A stretch of DNA of 53,639 bases from Bacilli bacterium (lineage in GTDB: Bacteria > Bacillota_I > Bacilli_A > RF39 > UBA660): contig JAGCSA010000018.1 of NCBI GenBank assembly GCA_017964405.1, positions 1 through 53,639 on the forward strand, written 5' to 3'. A program made the position numbers and the translations under genes. Shown piece by piece: positions 14,828 to 21,872 of this stretch. The number at the start of each line of letters is the position of its first letter. Position 1 is the first letter of the stretch. Below the pieces are notes generated by a model. It did not search any database. It saw only the letters and a list, made by a program, of their open reading frames with translations, and had not been told where the DNA came from.

Positions 14828-15769
14828 ATGAAATGCGTGAATTGTGGAGCAGAAATTGAAAAAGATTCCACATTCTGTACGAATTGTGGAGCACAATTAA
14901 AACCAGGAGAACCAGTAGTGGTAGAAGAAAAACCAGAAGAGACAACCCCAGCAACGCAACCACCAACGATTGTACCAGCTACTCCTGTTGTACCAGCACA
15001 ACCACAAAAATCAAGTAATGCAGCCTTAATCATTGTATTAGTAGTAATTGGTGTATTATTTTTTGTGGTAATTGGAGGAATTGTTGTTACAACGAAAGTC
15101 ATCATTCCTGCTATCAACAATATAGACGTTGATAAAGAATTCGAAGAAGAAGTTATTAAAACCGTTACAACTCCAAATGGAAAGGAATCGGTTATTAAAA
15201 CAGATAAGTATAATGTAGTAACGGTTGATACACAATATTTATATGAAGAAGCATCTGCTATGGAAGAAGATGCCAAAGTCATTTCTGCAACAGAGATTGA
15301 AGAATTAGAGGCAACCAATGCTCAAAAAGAAGCACTAAGAAAAGTAAGAACCGTAATTAGTTATGGGGCTTATAGTGAAAAAGGATTAAGAGAAAGATTA
15401 AAAGATGATTTTGCAAAAAAAGATATTGATTATGCCATAGAACATTGCCAAGTAGATTGGGATGAACAAGCTTTGATTGAAGCCTATATTACAATGAGTA
15501 TTGGAGGATCATCGAAAAAAGAAGCCATTGATTTCTTAGTATATGAAGGATTTGATGAGAAGATGGCAACAGCAGCAGTAGAAAAAGGAGACTTTGATTA
15601 TTATGAACAAGCTCTTTATGAAGCATGCTTCTACCGTTATGCTATGAGTAAATACAGTGAATATGACAAAGAAAAAGTAAAAGACAGACTAGAAGAACAA
15701 GGATTCACTCCAGAAGAAATTGATTATGCTGTAACAGAAATCTATGACAAATTAGATTATAAGAAATAA
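14828..15769 (+). CDS. Zinc-ribbon membrane protein with three Ltp-like repeats
   Basis: 313 residues from ATG 14828 (AGAGAGGA upstream). It opens with a zinc ribbon, MKCVNCGAEIEKDSTFCTNC, then a Pro/Thr-rich linker, one transmembrane helix (about 63-92) and an outward part ending in three helical repeats (about 166-207, 212-253, 258-305), each with a pattern like EALxxAxxY...SxxxxxxxLxxxGFxxxxxxYAV. This is the Ltp (host cell surface-exposed lipoprotein, PF07553) repeat, known from a streptococcal phage protein that blocks superinfection and also from cellular proteins. An in-frame GTG at 14702, with its own AGAGGAG, could add 42 residues including KEPQCLYGPPQM. Both starts are plausible; the longer form would hide the ribbon inside the protein. 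Confidence 0.7.
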   Translation: MKCVNCGAEIEKDSTFCTNCGAQLKPGEPVVVEEKPEETTPATQPPTIVPATPVVPAQPQKSSNAALIIVLVVIGVLFFVVIGGIVVTTKVIIPAINNIDVDKEFEEEVIKTVTTPNGKESVIKTDKYNVVTVDTQYLYEEASAMEEDAKVISATEIEELEATNAQKEALRKVRTVISYGAYSEKGLRERLKDDFAKKDIDYAIEHCQVDWDEQALIEAYITMSIGGSSKKEAIDFLVYEGFDEKMATAAVEKGDFDYYEQALYEACFYRYAMSKYSEYDKEKVKDRLEEQGFTPEEIDYAVTEIYDKLDYKK

Positions 15770-15783
15770 AAAGAGGTGTCAGA

Positions 15784-16623
15784 ATGTATAAAATACTAAA
15801 AAATGAAAAAATTAGTCCGAATTCCTATTTAATGGAAGTAGTTGCACCCGAAGCAATCCGGAATGCATTACCAGGACAATTTGTAATTGTAATGGGAAAA
15901 GAAGATAGTGAAAGAATTCCTCTTACCATTTATGATTATGATACAAACAAAGGAATTCTATCCTTAATCTATCAAGTAATTGGAGCATCTACAGAAGAAT
16001 TATCTACCTTAACTGATGAAATATTCGCAGTAGTAGGACCGTTAGGAAAACCAAATGAAATCTGTGCCAATCCTAATGAGTTTAAAGGAAAAAGAATTAT
16101 ATATGTAGCAGGAGGAGTAGGAATTGCACCTGTATATCCACAAGTAAAATATCTAAAATCAAAAGGATTTGATATTGATATTATCTATGGATCAAGAGAA
16201 AAAGATTTATTATTAATTCGAGATAAAGCAGAAGATGTTGCTAGAAAAGTATTCTATACAACAGATGATGGTTCCTTCGGAGAACAAGGTTTTGTAACAA
16301 CTGTTCTAGAAAGAGAAATTCATAATTATGACATCTGTGTTGCAATAGGACCTGTTATCATGATGAAAAATGTGGCAGATGTTACCAGAAAATATAATAT
16401 GAAAACCATCGTCAGTATGAATCCATTAATGGTAGACGGAAGTGGAATGTGCGGAGCTTGCAGATGTGAAATAGAAGGAAAACCAAAATTTGCTTGTATT
16501 GATGGACCAGAGTTTGATGGACATCAAGTAAATTATGAATTAGCAATGAAAAGAATGAACATCTATAAAGAAGAAGAAAAAGAAAAATGGGAACAAATGA
16601 AGAAGTCCCTTGGAAAGCATTAG
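15784..16623 (+). CDS. nfnA: NfnA-like FAD/NAD-binding subunit with [2Fe-2S] site
   Basis: 279 residues. Small subunit of the NADH-dependent ferredoxin:NADP oxidoreductase type (also annotated as sulfide dehydrogenase or dihydroorotate-dehydrogenase electron-transfer-like). Order: FAD-binding barrel (ALPGQFVIVMG, RIPLTIYD), NAD-binding Rossmann part (IIYVAGGVGIAPVYPQVKYL, YGSREKD) and a C-terminal [2Fe-2S] loop, SGMCGACRCEIEGKPKFAC. It is followed after 11 bases by the large subunit. In anaerobes the pair couples NADH, NADPH and ferredoxin by electron bifurcation. ATG 15784 has AAGAGGTG upstream. The gene starts 14 bases after the Ltp-repeat gene, with no terminator, so it may share its promoter. 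Confidence 0.87.
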   Translation: MYKILKNEKISPNSYLMEVVAPEAIRNALPGQFVIVMGKEDSERIPLTIYDYDTNKGILSLIYQVIGASTEELSTLTDEIFAVVGPLGKPNEICANPNEFKGKRIIYVAGGVGIAPVYPQVKYLKSKGFDIDIIYGSREKDLLLIRDKAEDVARKVFYTTDDGSFGEQGFVTTVLEREIHNYDICVAIGPVIMMKNVADVTRKYNMKTIVSMNPLMVDGSGMCGACRCEIEGKPKFACIDGPEFDGHQVNYELAMKRMNIYKEEEKEKWEQMKKSLGKH

Positions 16624-16634
16624 GAGGTGTTATC

Positions 16635-18005
16635 ATGAATGAAGAAAGAGTAAAAATGAAAGCACAAGATCCGAATGTAAGAAATAAGAATTTTGAAGAA
16701 GTAGAATTAGGATTTACCAAAGAAGAAGCATTAAAAGAAGCTTCTCGTTGCTTACATTGTAAGATTCCAAAATGTGTAGAGGGATGTCCTGTTAATATTA
16801 TGATTCCAGAATTTATCGCTGCTTTAAAAGAAGATGATGTAAAAAAAGCATACGATGTCATCAGTGAAACATCTTCTCTGCCAGCTATCTGTGGAAGAGT
16901 TTGTCCACAAGAAAAACAGTGTGAATCAAAATGTGTAAGAGGATTAAAAGGAGAAGCCGTTGCAATTGGATCCTTAGAGAGATATGTAGCAGATGAAGCT
17001 ATTAAAAATAACTTCACAACGATTATTAAAGTTCCAAAAAATAAAGTAACGGTTGCGATTGTAGGAAGTGGACCAGCAGGTCTTACTTGTGCAGGAGATC
17101 TTGCAAAAGCAGGATTTGAAGTAACGATCTTTGAAGTACTTCATAAAGCAGGAGGAGTTCTAACCTATGGAATTCCAGAATTTAGACTTCCAAAATCCAT
17201 TGTAGAAAACCAAGTAAAAAGCCTAAAGAAACTAGGGGTAAGAATTAGAACCAATATTCCTGTTGGAAATGCCATTACCCTAGATAATTTACAACAAGAA
17301 TTTGATGCAGTCTTTGTAGGAACAGGAGCAGGTCTTCCAAAATTCATGGGAATTGAAGGAGAAGATGCAGATGGTGTATTCTCTGCGAATGAAATCCTAA
17401 CAAGAATCAATTTGATGGGTGGATTTAGAGAAGATGCAAAAACTCCGATTAAACATGCAAAAAAGGCCTATGTTATCGGTGGTGGAAATGTCGCAATGGA
17501 TGCCGTTCGATGCCTAAAAAGATTAGGAGTAGATGCCCATATCATGTATCGTAGAGGAGAAGATGAATTACCTGCTAGACAAATGGAAGTTCATCATGCA
17601 AAAGAAGAAGGAGTTCAATTTGATCTTCTACAAAATCCAGTTAGAATACTAGTCGATGAACAAAATAATGTAACTGGTATGGAAGTAGTAAACATGGAAT
17701 TAACAGAACCAGGAGAAGATGGAAGAAGAAGTGTGAGAGAAGTAGAAGGTTCTAACCATGTAGTAGAATGTGATATGGTAGTTATGGCATTAGGTACAGG
17801 ACCAAACCATGAAGCCTTAAAAGGAAGCAATATTGTTCTAACAGAAAAGAATTTAATTCAAGTAGATGAAAATGGTACCAAAACTTCTCTTGATAATGTG
17901 TATGCAGGAGGAGATGCCGTAACAGGAGCTGCTACCGTAATTCTAGCAATGGAAGCAGGTAAAAAAGCAGCAAAAGAAATCATTGAACGTTTTAAAACAG
18001 TATAA
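16635..18005 (+). CDS. nfnB: NfnB-like NADPH-dependent oxidoreductase (GltD/GltA-type large subunit)
   Basis: 456 residues. The N-terminus has the double [4Fe-4S] Cys pattern (CLHCKIPKCVEGCPVNIMIPEF and ICGRVCPQEKQCESKC). Next are the FAD Rossmann motif VGSGPAGLTCAGDLAKAG, the NADPH Rossmann motif IGGGNVAMDAVRCLKRLG and the FAD C-terminal motif NVYAGGDAVTGAATV. Its small-subunit partner lies immediately upstream; there is no glutamate synthase large subunit here, so Nfn-type transhydrogenase is more likely than ammonia assimilation. ATG 16635, behind TAGGAGGTG overlapping the previous stop, is preferred to earlier in-frame starts. Confidence 0.88.
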   Translation: MNEERVKMKAQDPNVRNKNFEEVELGFTKEEALKEASRCLHCKIPKCVEGCPVNIMIPEFIAALKEDDVKKAYDVISETSSLPAICGRVCPQEKQCESKCVRGLKGEAVAIGSLERYVADEAIKNNFTTIIKVPKNKVTVAIVGSGPAGLTCAGDLAKAGFEVTIFEVLHKAGGVLTYGIPEFRLPKSIVENQVKSLKKLGVRIRTNIPVGNAITLDNLQQEFDAVFVGTGAGLPKFMGIEGEDADGVFSANEILTRINLMGGFREDAKTPIKHAKKAYVIGGGNVAMDAVRCLKRLGVDAHIMYRRGEDELPARQMEVHHAKEEGVQFDLLQNPVRILVDEQNNVTGMEVVNMELTEPGEDGRRSVREVEGSNHVVECDMVVMALGTGPNHEALKGSNIVLTEKNLIQVDENGTKTSLDNVYAGGDAVTGAATVILAMEAGKKAAKEIIERFKTV

Positions 18006-18036
18006 TTATTGTAAAGAATTGTAAAACACTAGAGAA

Positions 18037-18059
18037 GCATCCCCAAAGGATGTTTTTTT
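18037..18059 (+). terminator. Terminator of the nfn operon
   Basis: GCATCC / GGATGT stem (one G-U), CCAAA loop, seven Ts. Confidence 0.75.
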
Positions 18060-18061
18060 AA

Positions 18062-18070
18062 TGATATAAT
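18062..18070 (+). promoter_or_regulatory. Extended -10 promoter TGATATAAT of the WXG100 cassette
   Basis: Perfect TGnTATAAT right after the terminator T-run. Unlike most promoters here it leaves a leader of about 55 bases. Confidence 0.65.
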
Positions 18071-18078
18071 GATGATAA

Positions 18079-18094
18079 GCAAGGATTGTCTTGC
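18079..18094 (+). other. Leader hairpin of the WXG100 cassette
   Basis: GCAAG / CTTGC stem with GATTGT loop at the 5' end of the predicted mRNA. A 5' stabilising hairpin is plausible; no anti-structure was found. Confidence 0.4.
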
Positions 18095-18131
18095 ACGAGA
18101 GAAAAGGAAAAAATGAAAGGTGGTGAAGATA

Positions 18132-18425
18132 ATGCCAGCAGGAGTTAGTGTTAACGGACCAGAATTATTAAACACAGTTTCAAAAACAAGAGAAAATAAA
18201 GATGAATTCGAAAAATTATATGAAGAGATTTATGCTTTAGTAGAAAAAGAATTAGATGTAGACTTTTCTCAAGAAGGAAAAGCATGGACAGGAGTAAAAG
18301 CAGGTCAATTCAAAACAAACTTTAATAATATTAAAGGAGACTTCATTTTAGCAAGAGATACCATTGAGAAAGAGGCAACTCACTTAGAGGATGAAGTTAA
18401 AACATGGACTGCATTTGATGCATAA
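18132..18425 (+). CDS. WXG100-family protein (ESX/type VII-like), first of a pair
   Basis: 97 residues, all helical, no signal peptide. Size and the W52-T-G motif in AWTGVKAGQFKTNF at the middle turn fit WXG100 proteins, which form helical hairpins and leave the cell by type VII secretion or serve as partners for larger effectors. A second WXG100-like gene follows after 26 bases. ATG 18132 is preferred to the GTG codons at 18120 and 18123, which form the ribosome site AAAGGTGGTGA. The usual C-terminal YxxxD/E export signal is not obvious. The secretion ATPase EssC is not in the window. Confidence 0.75.
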   Translation: MPAGVSVNGPELLNTVSKTRENKDEFEKLYEEIYALVEKELDVDFSQEGKAWTGVKAGQFKTNFNNIKGDFILARDTIEKEATHLEDEVKTWTAFDA

Positions 18426-18451
18426 AAATAAATATATAAAGGAGTGATAAT

Positions 18452-18739
18452 ATGGCAGTTGAAGCTTATATTGATTATGAAAGAATGATCGATTTAGTTG
18501 ATACCGTTCAAGAAAAAGCGGATAGAATTAATATCATTTTTGATACAGAAATCTTACAAAATAGAGTAAAAGAAATCAGAGAATTCTATTCAGGTGAAGC
18601 TGCAACATCATACGAAACAGAAATTAAGACGGTTACAAAGAAAGTACAAGAAGATATTCAAAAATTAGTAACGGATTTAAGAACAGAAGCAACAAGACAA
18701 AAAGAAGCTTGGGAAAGTCAAGATTCTAAATTGGCATAA
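18452..18739 (+). CDS. WXG100-like protein, second of the pair
   Basis: 95 residues, helical, no signal peptide. The central turn reads FYSGEAATSYE, with Tyr46-Ser-Gly in place of Trp-x-Gly, a substitution found in some WXG100 partners. Amphipathic helices on both sides (MIDLVDTVQEKADRINIIF, KTVTKKVQEDIQKLVTDL) fit the helical hairpin. It probably pairs with the preceding protein. AAAGGAGTGA precedes ATG 18452. Two strong hairpins follow its stop before the third gene, which may stabilise the short mRNA for the two small proteins relative to the rest. Confidence 0.7.
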   Translation: MAVEAYIDYERMIDLVDTVQEKADRINIIFDTEILQNRVKEIREFYSGEAATSYETEIKTVTKKVQEDIQKLVTDLRTEATRQKEAWESQDSKLA

Positions 18740-18797
18740 AAGAAATTACATATCGTAATTTCTTATTAGTGTGGATTAATCTTTAATCCCTACTAAT
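18740..18797 (+). repeat. Twin intercistronic hairpins without a T-run
   Basis: First hairpin: perfect 10-bp stem AAGAAATTAC (18740-18749) / GTAATTTCTT (18755-18764), loop ATATC. Second: outer arms ATTAGT / ACTAAT (18765-18770, 18792-18797) and inner arms GGATTAA / TTAATCC (18773-18779, 18783-18789), separated by a two-base mismatch. Neither is followed by a T-tract, so they look like processing or mRNA-stabilising elements rather than terminators. Confidence 0.7.
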
Positions 18798-18820
18798 AAG
18801 AGATTAAGAGGGGAATTTAT

Positions 18821-19414
18821 ATGGGAAAAGAATATAGCCTGGAAGCAGGAATAAGGGGACAATTTATCGACGAAATCCTTACAATAACAGAGGACTGGAT
18901 CTATATTTCTCCCAATGCAGAGAAACTACATAATTTAATCTACAAAGATGAAGAATATGGAGAAACAATCAAAAATATTACTACCAATCTAATGAATATT
19001 CGGGGAGTCGTAACCAATACTTTGGGACCAGAAAAAGATCAAGAAATGGCAAGTATGATATCGGAAATGGAATCGATAGGATCTCTAAAAGAAAAACTAT
19101 CGGAAATCGATTGGGTATCAGTCATGAAACAATTCAATGATCAATTAGAAGCAGCCAAAGTAAAAATCGTTCGCAAGTTATTAAAAAAAGCAAGTGAAAG
19201 ATTTAATGCGATGAAAATCATGAAAGAAAGTCCAGATGGAATAAGTGCCCCAGAATATGATGTCATAATTTATGACTTTGGAGTAGAAAAAACATTTTTA
19301 GATTTGAAAGCAAGTTCTTTATACACGGAATTAATTAATCGAGAAGTACAATATGGGATTGAATTAGTTCCTCAAAGTTTAAAGGATATAATGGTTAGAC
19401 CAGCAGATACATAG
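18821..19414 (+). CDS. Hypothetical protein of the WXG100 cassette
   Basis: 197 residues, not recognised. No signal peptide or membrane segment; mostly helical with charged stretches (MISEMESIGSLKEKLSEIDW, KVKIVRKLLKKASERFNAM), ending in a mixed region (YDVIIYDFGVEKTFLDL). Its place after two WXG100-like genes and 19 bases before the glycine-rich-segment protein suggests an adaptor, chaperone or immunity role, but nothing in the sequence fixes this. AAGAGGGG precedes ATG 18821. The gene lies behind two hairpins, so it may be expressed less than the two small proteins. Confidence 0.6.
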   Translation: MGKEYSLEAGIRGQFIDEILTITEDWIYISPNAEKLHNLIYKDEEYGETIKNITTNLMNIRGVVTNTLGPEKDQEMASMISEMESIGSLKEKLSEIDWVSVMKQFNDQLEAAKVKIVRKLLKKASERFNAMKIMKESPDGISAPEYDVIIYDFGVEKTFLDLKASSLYTELINREVQYGIELVPQSLKDIMVRPADT

Positions 19415-19433
19415 AAGAAAGGAGTTGTCGAGT

Positions 19434-20684
19434 ATGTCAGAAGAAACCACATTAGGACTAGCTTCTGAACAATTAGAAAAAGATGCAACCTCTTTGAGTC
19501 TTATGAGTTTATATACATCCAACAACTTAGAAGGAATGGACGAAAGAATTACAGACTATTTAAAATCCAATTATAAAATGGATCAATTAGTGATTGCACT
19601 TAACGACTTATCTTCTAGAACAAAATCCTATAAAGATTGGATTCAAAATATGCAAATCGAACCACCAACAACAGAAGAACCAGCAGATGATATAGAGTTT
19701 TTAGAACCATGGGAAGAAGAAAAAACAACGATACAACCAGATGAATTAGACAATTTATCGGATTCTACAAGAATATCTCTACAAAACTTATTGGAATATT
19801 TAGGTTATTCGGATGCAGAGATTCAAAAGATCTTAAAGGGAGAAAAAGCTTTAACAAAAGAAAAAATGGATCAAGTAAAAGAATTGTTATATCAAATTGA
19901 TGAAATTGATCCAGAACAAGCCAATCAAATGAGAGAATTACTAGGAATCAAAGAAGAACAGAAAGAAGAGACGGTTCCACAAGAAGAGCCTAGTGTTTAT
20001 GCAAAACATAAGAAAAAAATAGAAGCCGAAATGGCAAACAGCAAAGATTCTCCTTATATTGGAAGAGGAAAAGATGTTCATATTATTGAATCCAGTGCCG
20101 TTGTTGTTACAGCAGCAGCATTAGCTGCCACAGGAGCTGCTGCAACAGGAGGAGTCATTGCAGGAAAAGGATTAATGTATACAAGATTTACTCCAAAAGA
20201 CTGGAGAGCATTAGGACCTACTTATCAAAAGAGAATTGCTAAAATCATGAAACGTTCTGGTTTAACAGAAACAGAAATTCATACGTTCCAAACAGCCAGC
20301 TTCAAGATTTTAACAAGTGAATTAAAAGAACATATTAAAAAGATTAAAAAAGCAATGAAGATTAATCCTCATTGCGATGAAGACATTGAAAATTTATATA
20401 ATTACTCAATGTTTGATGAAGAAGACGAAATTATTCCTTATCTATTATTTATCACCATGGTAATTGATGGTAAAAATGTAGTAGATGAGTATAATATGTA
20501 TAATGTAATTAATCCAAACTTTGATGAGGAAGATGAAGTAAACGGTTCTTATGCAGGAATTGATATGGATGATTATATAGATGATGATATTATCATAGAA
20601 GATTATGAAGAAGAAAAATCTTCAAAAGAAGAAAAGAAATATACACCAAGAAAAACAGAATCCGACAATGGAATTATTTCTTAG
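19434..20684 (+). CDS. Hypothetical protein with glycine-rich hydrophobic segment (possible type VII-linked effector)
   Basis: 416 residues, not recognised. The first 60 or so residues are helical, then a Pro/Glu linker (about 75-105), a Glu/Lys-rich stretch with a helical DNA- or protein-binding-like part (LLEYLGYSDAEIQKILKG), a long hydrophobic segment (about 220-250) containing AATGAAATGGVIAGKG with GxxxG-type spacing, and a helical, acidic C-terminus. The segment resembles glycine zippers of membrane-inserting toxins such as some LXG proteins, but a plain two-helix membrane anchor is also possible. ATG 19434 follows AAAGGAG. It is the last gene of the cassette and has no clear signal peptide. 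Confidence 0.6.
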   Translation: MSEETTLGLASEQLEKDATSLSLMSLYTSNNLEGMDERITDYLKSNYKMDQLVIALNDLSSRTKSYKDWIQNMQIEPPTTEEPADDIEFLEPWEEEKTTIQPDELDNLSDSTRISLQNLLEYLGYSDAEIQKILKGEKALTKEKMDQVKELLYQIDEIDPEQANQMRELLGIKEEQKEETVPQEEPSVYAKHKKKIEAEMANSKDSPYIGRGKDVHIIESSAVVVTAAALAATGAAATGGVIAGKGLMYTRFTPKDWRALGPTYQKRIAKIMKRSGLTETEIHTFQTASFKILTSELKEHIKKIKKAMKINPHCDEDIENLYNYSMFDEEDEIIPYLLFITMVIDGKNVVDEYNMYNVINPNFDEEDEVNGSYAGIDMDDYIDDDIIIEDYEEEKSSKEEKKYTPRKTESDNGIIS

Positions 20685-20690
20685 AAATAA

Positions 20691-20714
20691 AAAGAGATGA
20701 TCAATCTCTTTTTT
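20691..20714 (+). terminator. Terminator of the WXG100 cassette
   Basis: Perfect 8-bp stem AAAGAGAT / ATCTCTTT, loop GATCA, then T-run. Confidence 0.8.
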
Positions 20715-20732
20715 GGTAAAATGAAGAAAATA

Positions 20733-20741
20733 TGATACACT
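20733..20741 (+). promoter_or_regulatory. Extended -10 candidate TGATACACT for prfB
   Basis: TGn plus TACACT, a weaker match, 31 bases before ATG 20773. Confidence 0.4.
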
Positions 20742-20772
20742 AGATATGAAATTAGGAATAGAGGATGATGGT

Positions 20773-21871
20773 ATGGAAACAAGAGAACAAAAAAATGTAT
20801 TAAACAGTAACCTAGAAATAATCAATAATTTATGGAGGTCACTTTGACATTCCATCTAAAAAAGAAGAATTACAGGAATTAACCAAAATATCAGAACAAC
20901 CAGACTTCTGGAATGATCAAAAGAAAGCAGAAGAAACGTTAAAGGAAATCAATGAGAGAAAAGAAGTCATTGAAAGAATTGAATCTGTTAAGAAGAAAAT
21001 CGAAAGTAATCTAGAAGTGTTATCTCTTCTAGAACAAGAAGAAGATGAAGATTTATTCCAAGAAGTAACCAAGAATATAGAAGAATTAACAAAAGAGACA
21101 GAAGAATTAAATATTTTGTTATTATTAAATGGGCCTTATGATAAGAATGATTGTATCTTAGAAATCCATCCAGGAGCAGGAGGAACAGAATCTTGTGATT
21201 GGGCAAATATGTTATACCGAATGTATTTGAGATGGTGTGAAAAAAAGAATTATAAAGTAACTCTTTTAGATTATCAAGCAGGAGAAGAAGCCGGTATTAA
21301 AAGTGTATCCATCTTAATCAAAGGATTGAATGCCTATGGATATCTAAAGAATGAAAAAGGAGTCCATCGACTAGTCAGATTATCTCCTTTTGATGCGAAT
21401 AATAGAAGACATACTTCTTTCGCATCTGTAGATGTAACACCGGATATCGATAGAGATATCGACATTGAAATTGATGAGAAAGACTTAAAAATCGATGTTT
21501 ATCATTCATCAGGAGCAGGAGGACAAGGAGTCAATACAACAGATTCTGCTGTTAGAATTACTCATTTACCTACTAAAATAGTAGTAACTTGTCAAAATGA
21601 AAGAAGTCAAATTCAAAATAAAGAACAAGCCCTAAGAGTTTTAAAAAATAAATTATTAGTCAAAAAACTAGAAGAACAAGAACAAGAATTAAAAGGAATT
21701 AAAGGAGAACAATCTAATATCGATTTTGGATCTCAAATCAGAAGTTATGTCTTACATCCTTATTCCTTAATAAAAGATCATCGTACGAATGTAGAAACAA
21801 GTAATGTAGGAAAGGTATTAGATGGAGAGATAGATCTCTTTATAGAAAGTAATTTAAAAAAGGGGATTTAA
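20773..21871 (+). CDS. prfB: Peptide chain release factor 2, with programmed +1 frameshift
   Basis: RF2 releases peptides at UGA and UAA. The gene is two frames joined by +1 frameshifting: codons 1-24 from ATG 20773 to the TGA at 20845-20847, then reading from GAC at 20846. The combined product is 365 residues, the usual RF2 length. Downstream frame landmarks are the RF2 anticodon-like SPF (VRLSPFDANNRRHTSFA) and the GGQ peptidyl-hydrolysis motif (SSGAGGQGVNTTDSAVR). The N-terminal helical domain spans the junction. This proves TGA is read as stop. YitT-like genes follow after one base. Confidence 0.95.
20834..20848 (+). promoter_or_regulatory. prfB programmed frameshift site
   Basis: Shine-Dalgarno-like GGAGG (20834-20838) three bases before the slippery CTT TGA C (20842-20848), the same layout as the E. 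coli site. Low RF2 leaves the UGA unread, favouring slippage and more RF2. Confidence 0.95.
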
Positions 21872-21872
21872 C

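Noticed and set aside
14824..15318. Long minus-strand open frame inside the zinc-ribbon/Ltp gene
   Set aside because: Low-complexity Thr/Ser/Val translation mirrors the plus-strand repeats; no ribosome site or promoter, and the plus strand has clear domains.
16412..17017. 201-codon minus-strand frame across the nfnA/nfnB junction
   Set aside because: Overlaps two well-identified genes; no family similarity and no ribosome site.
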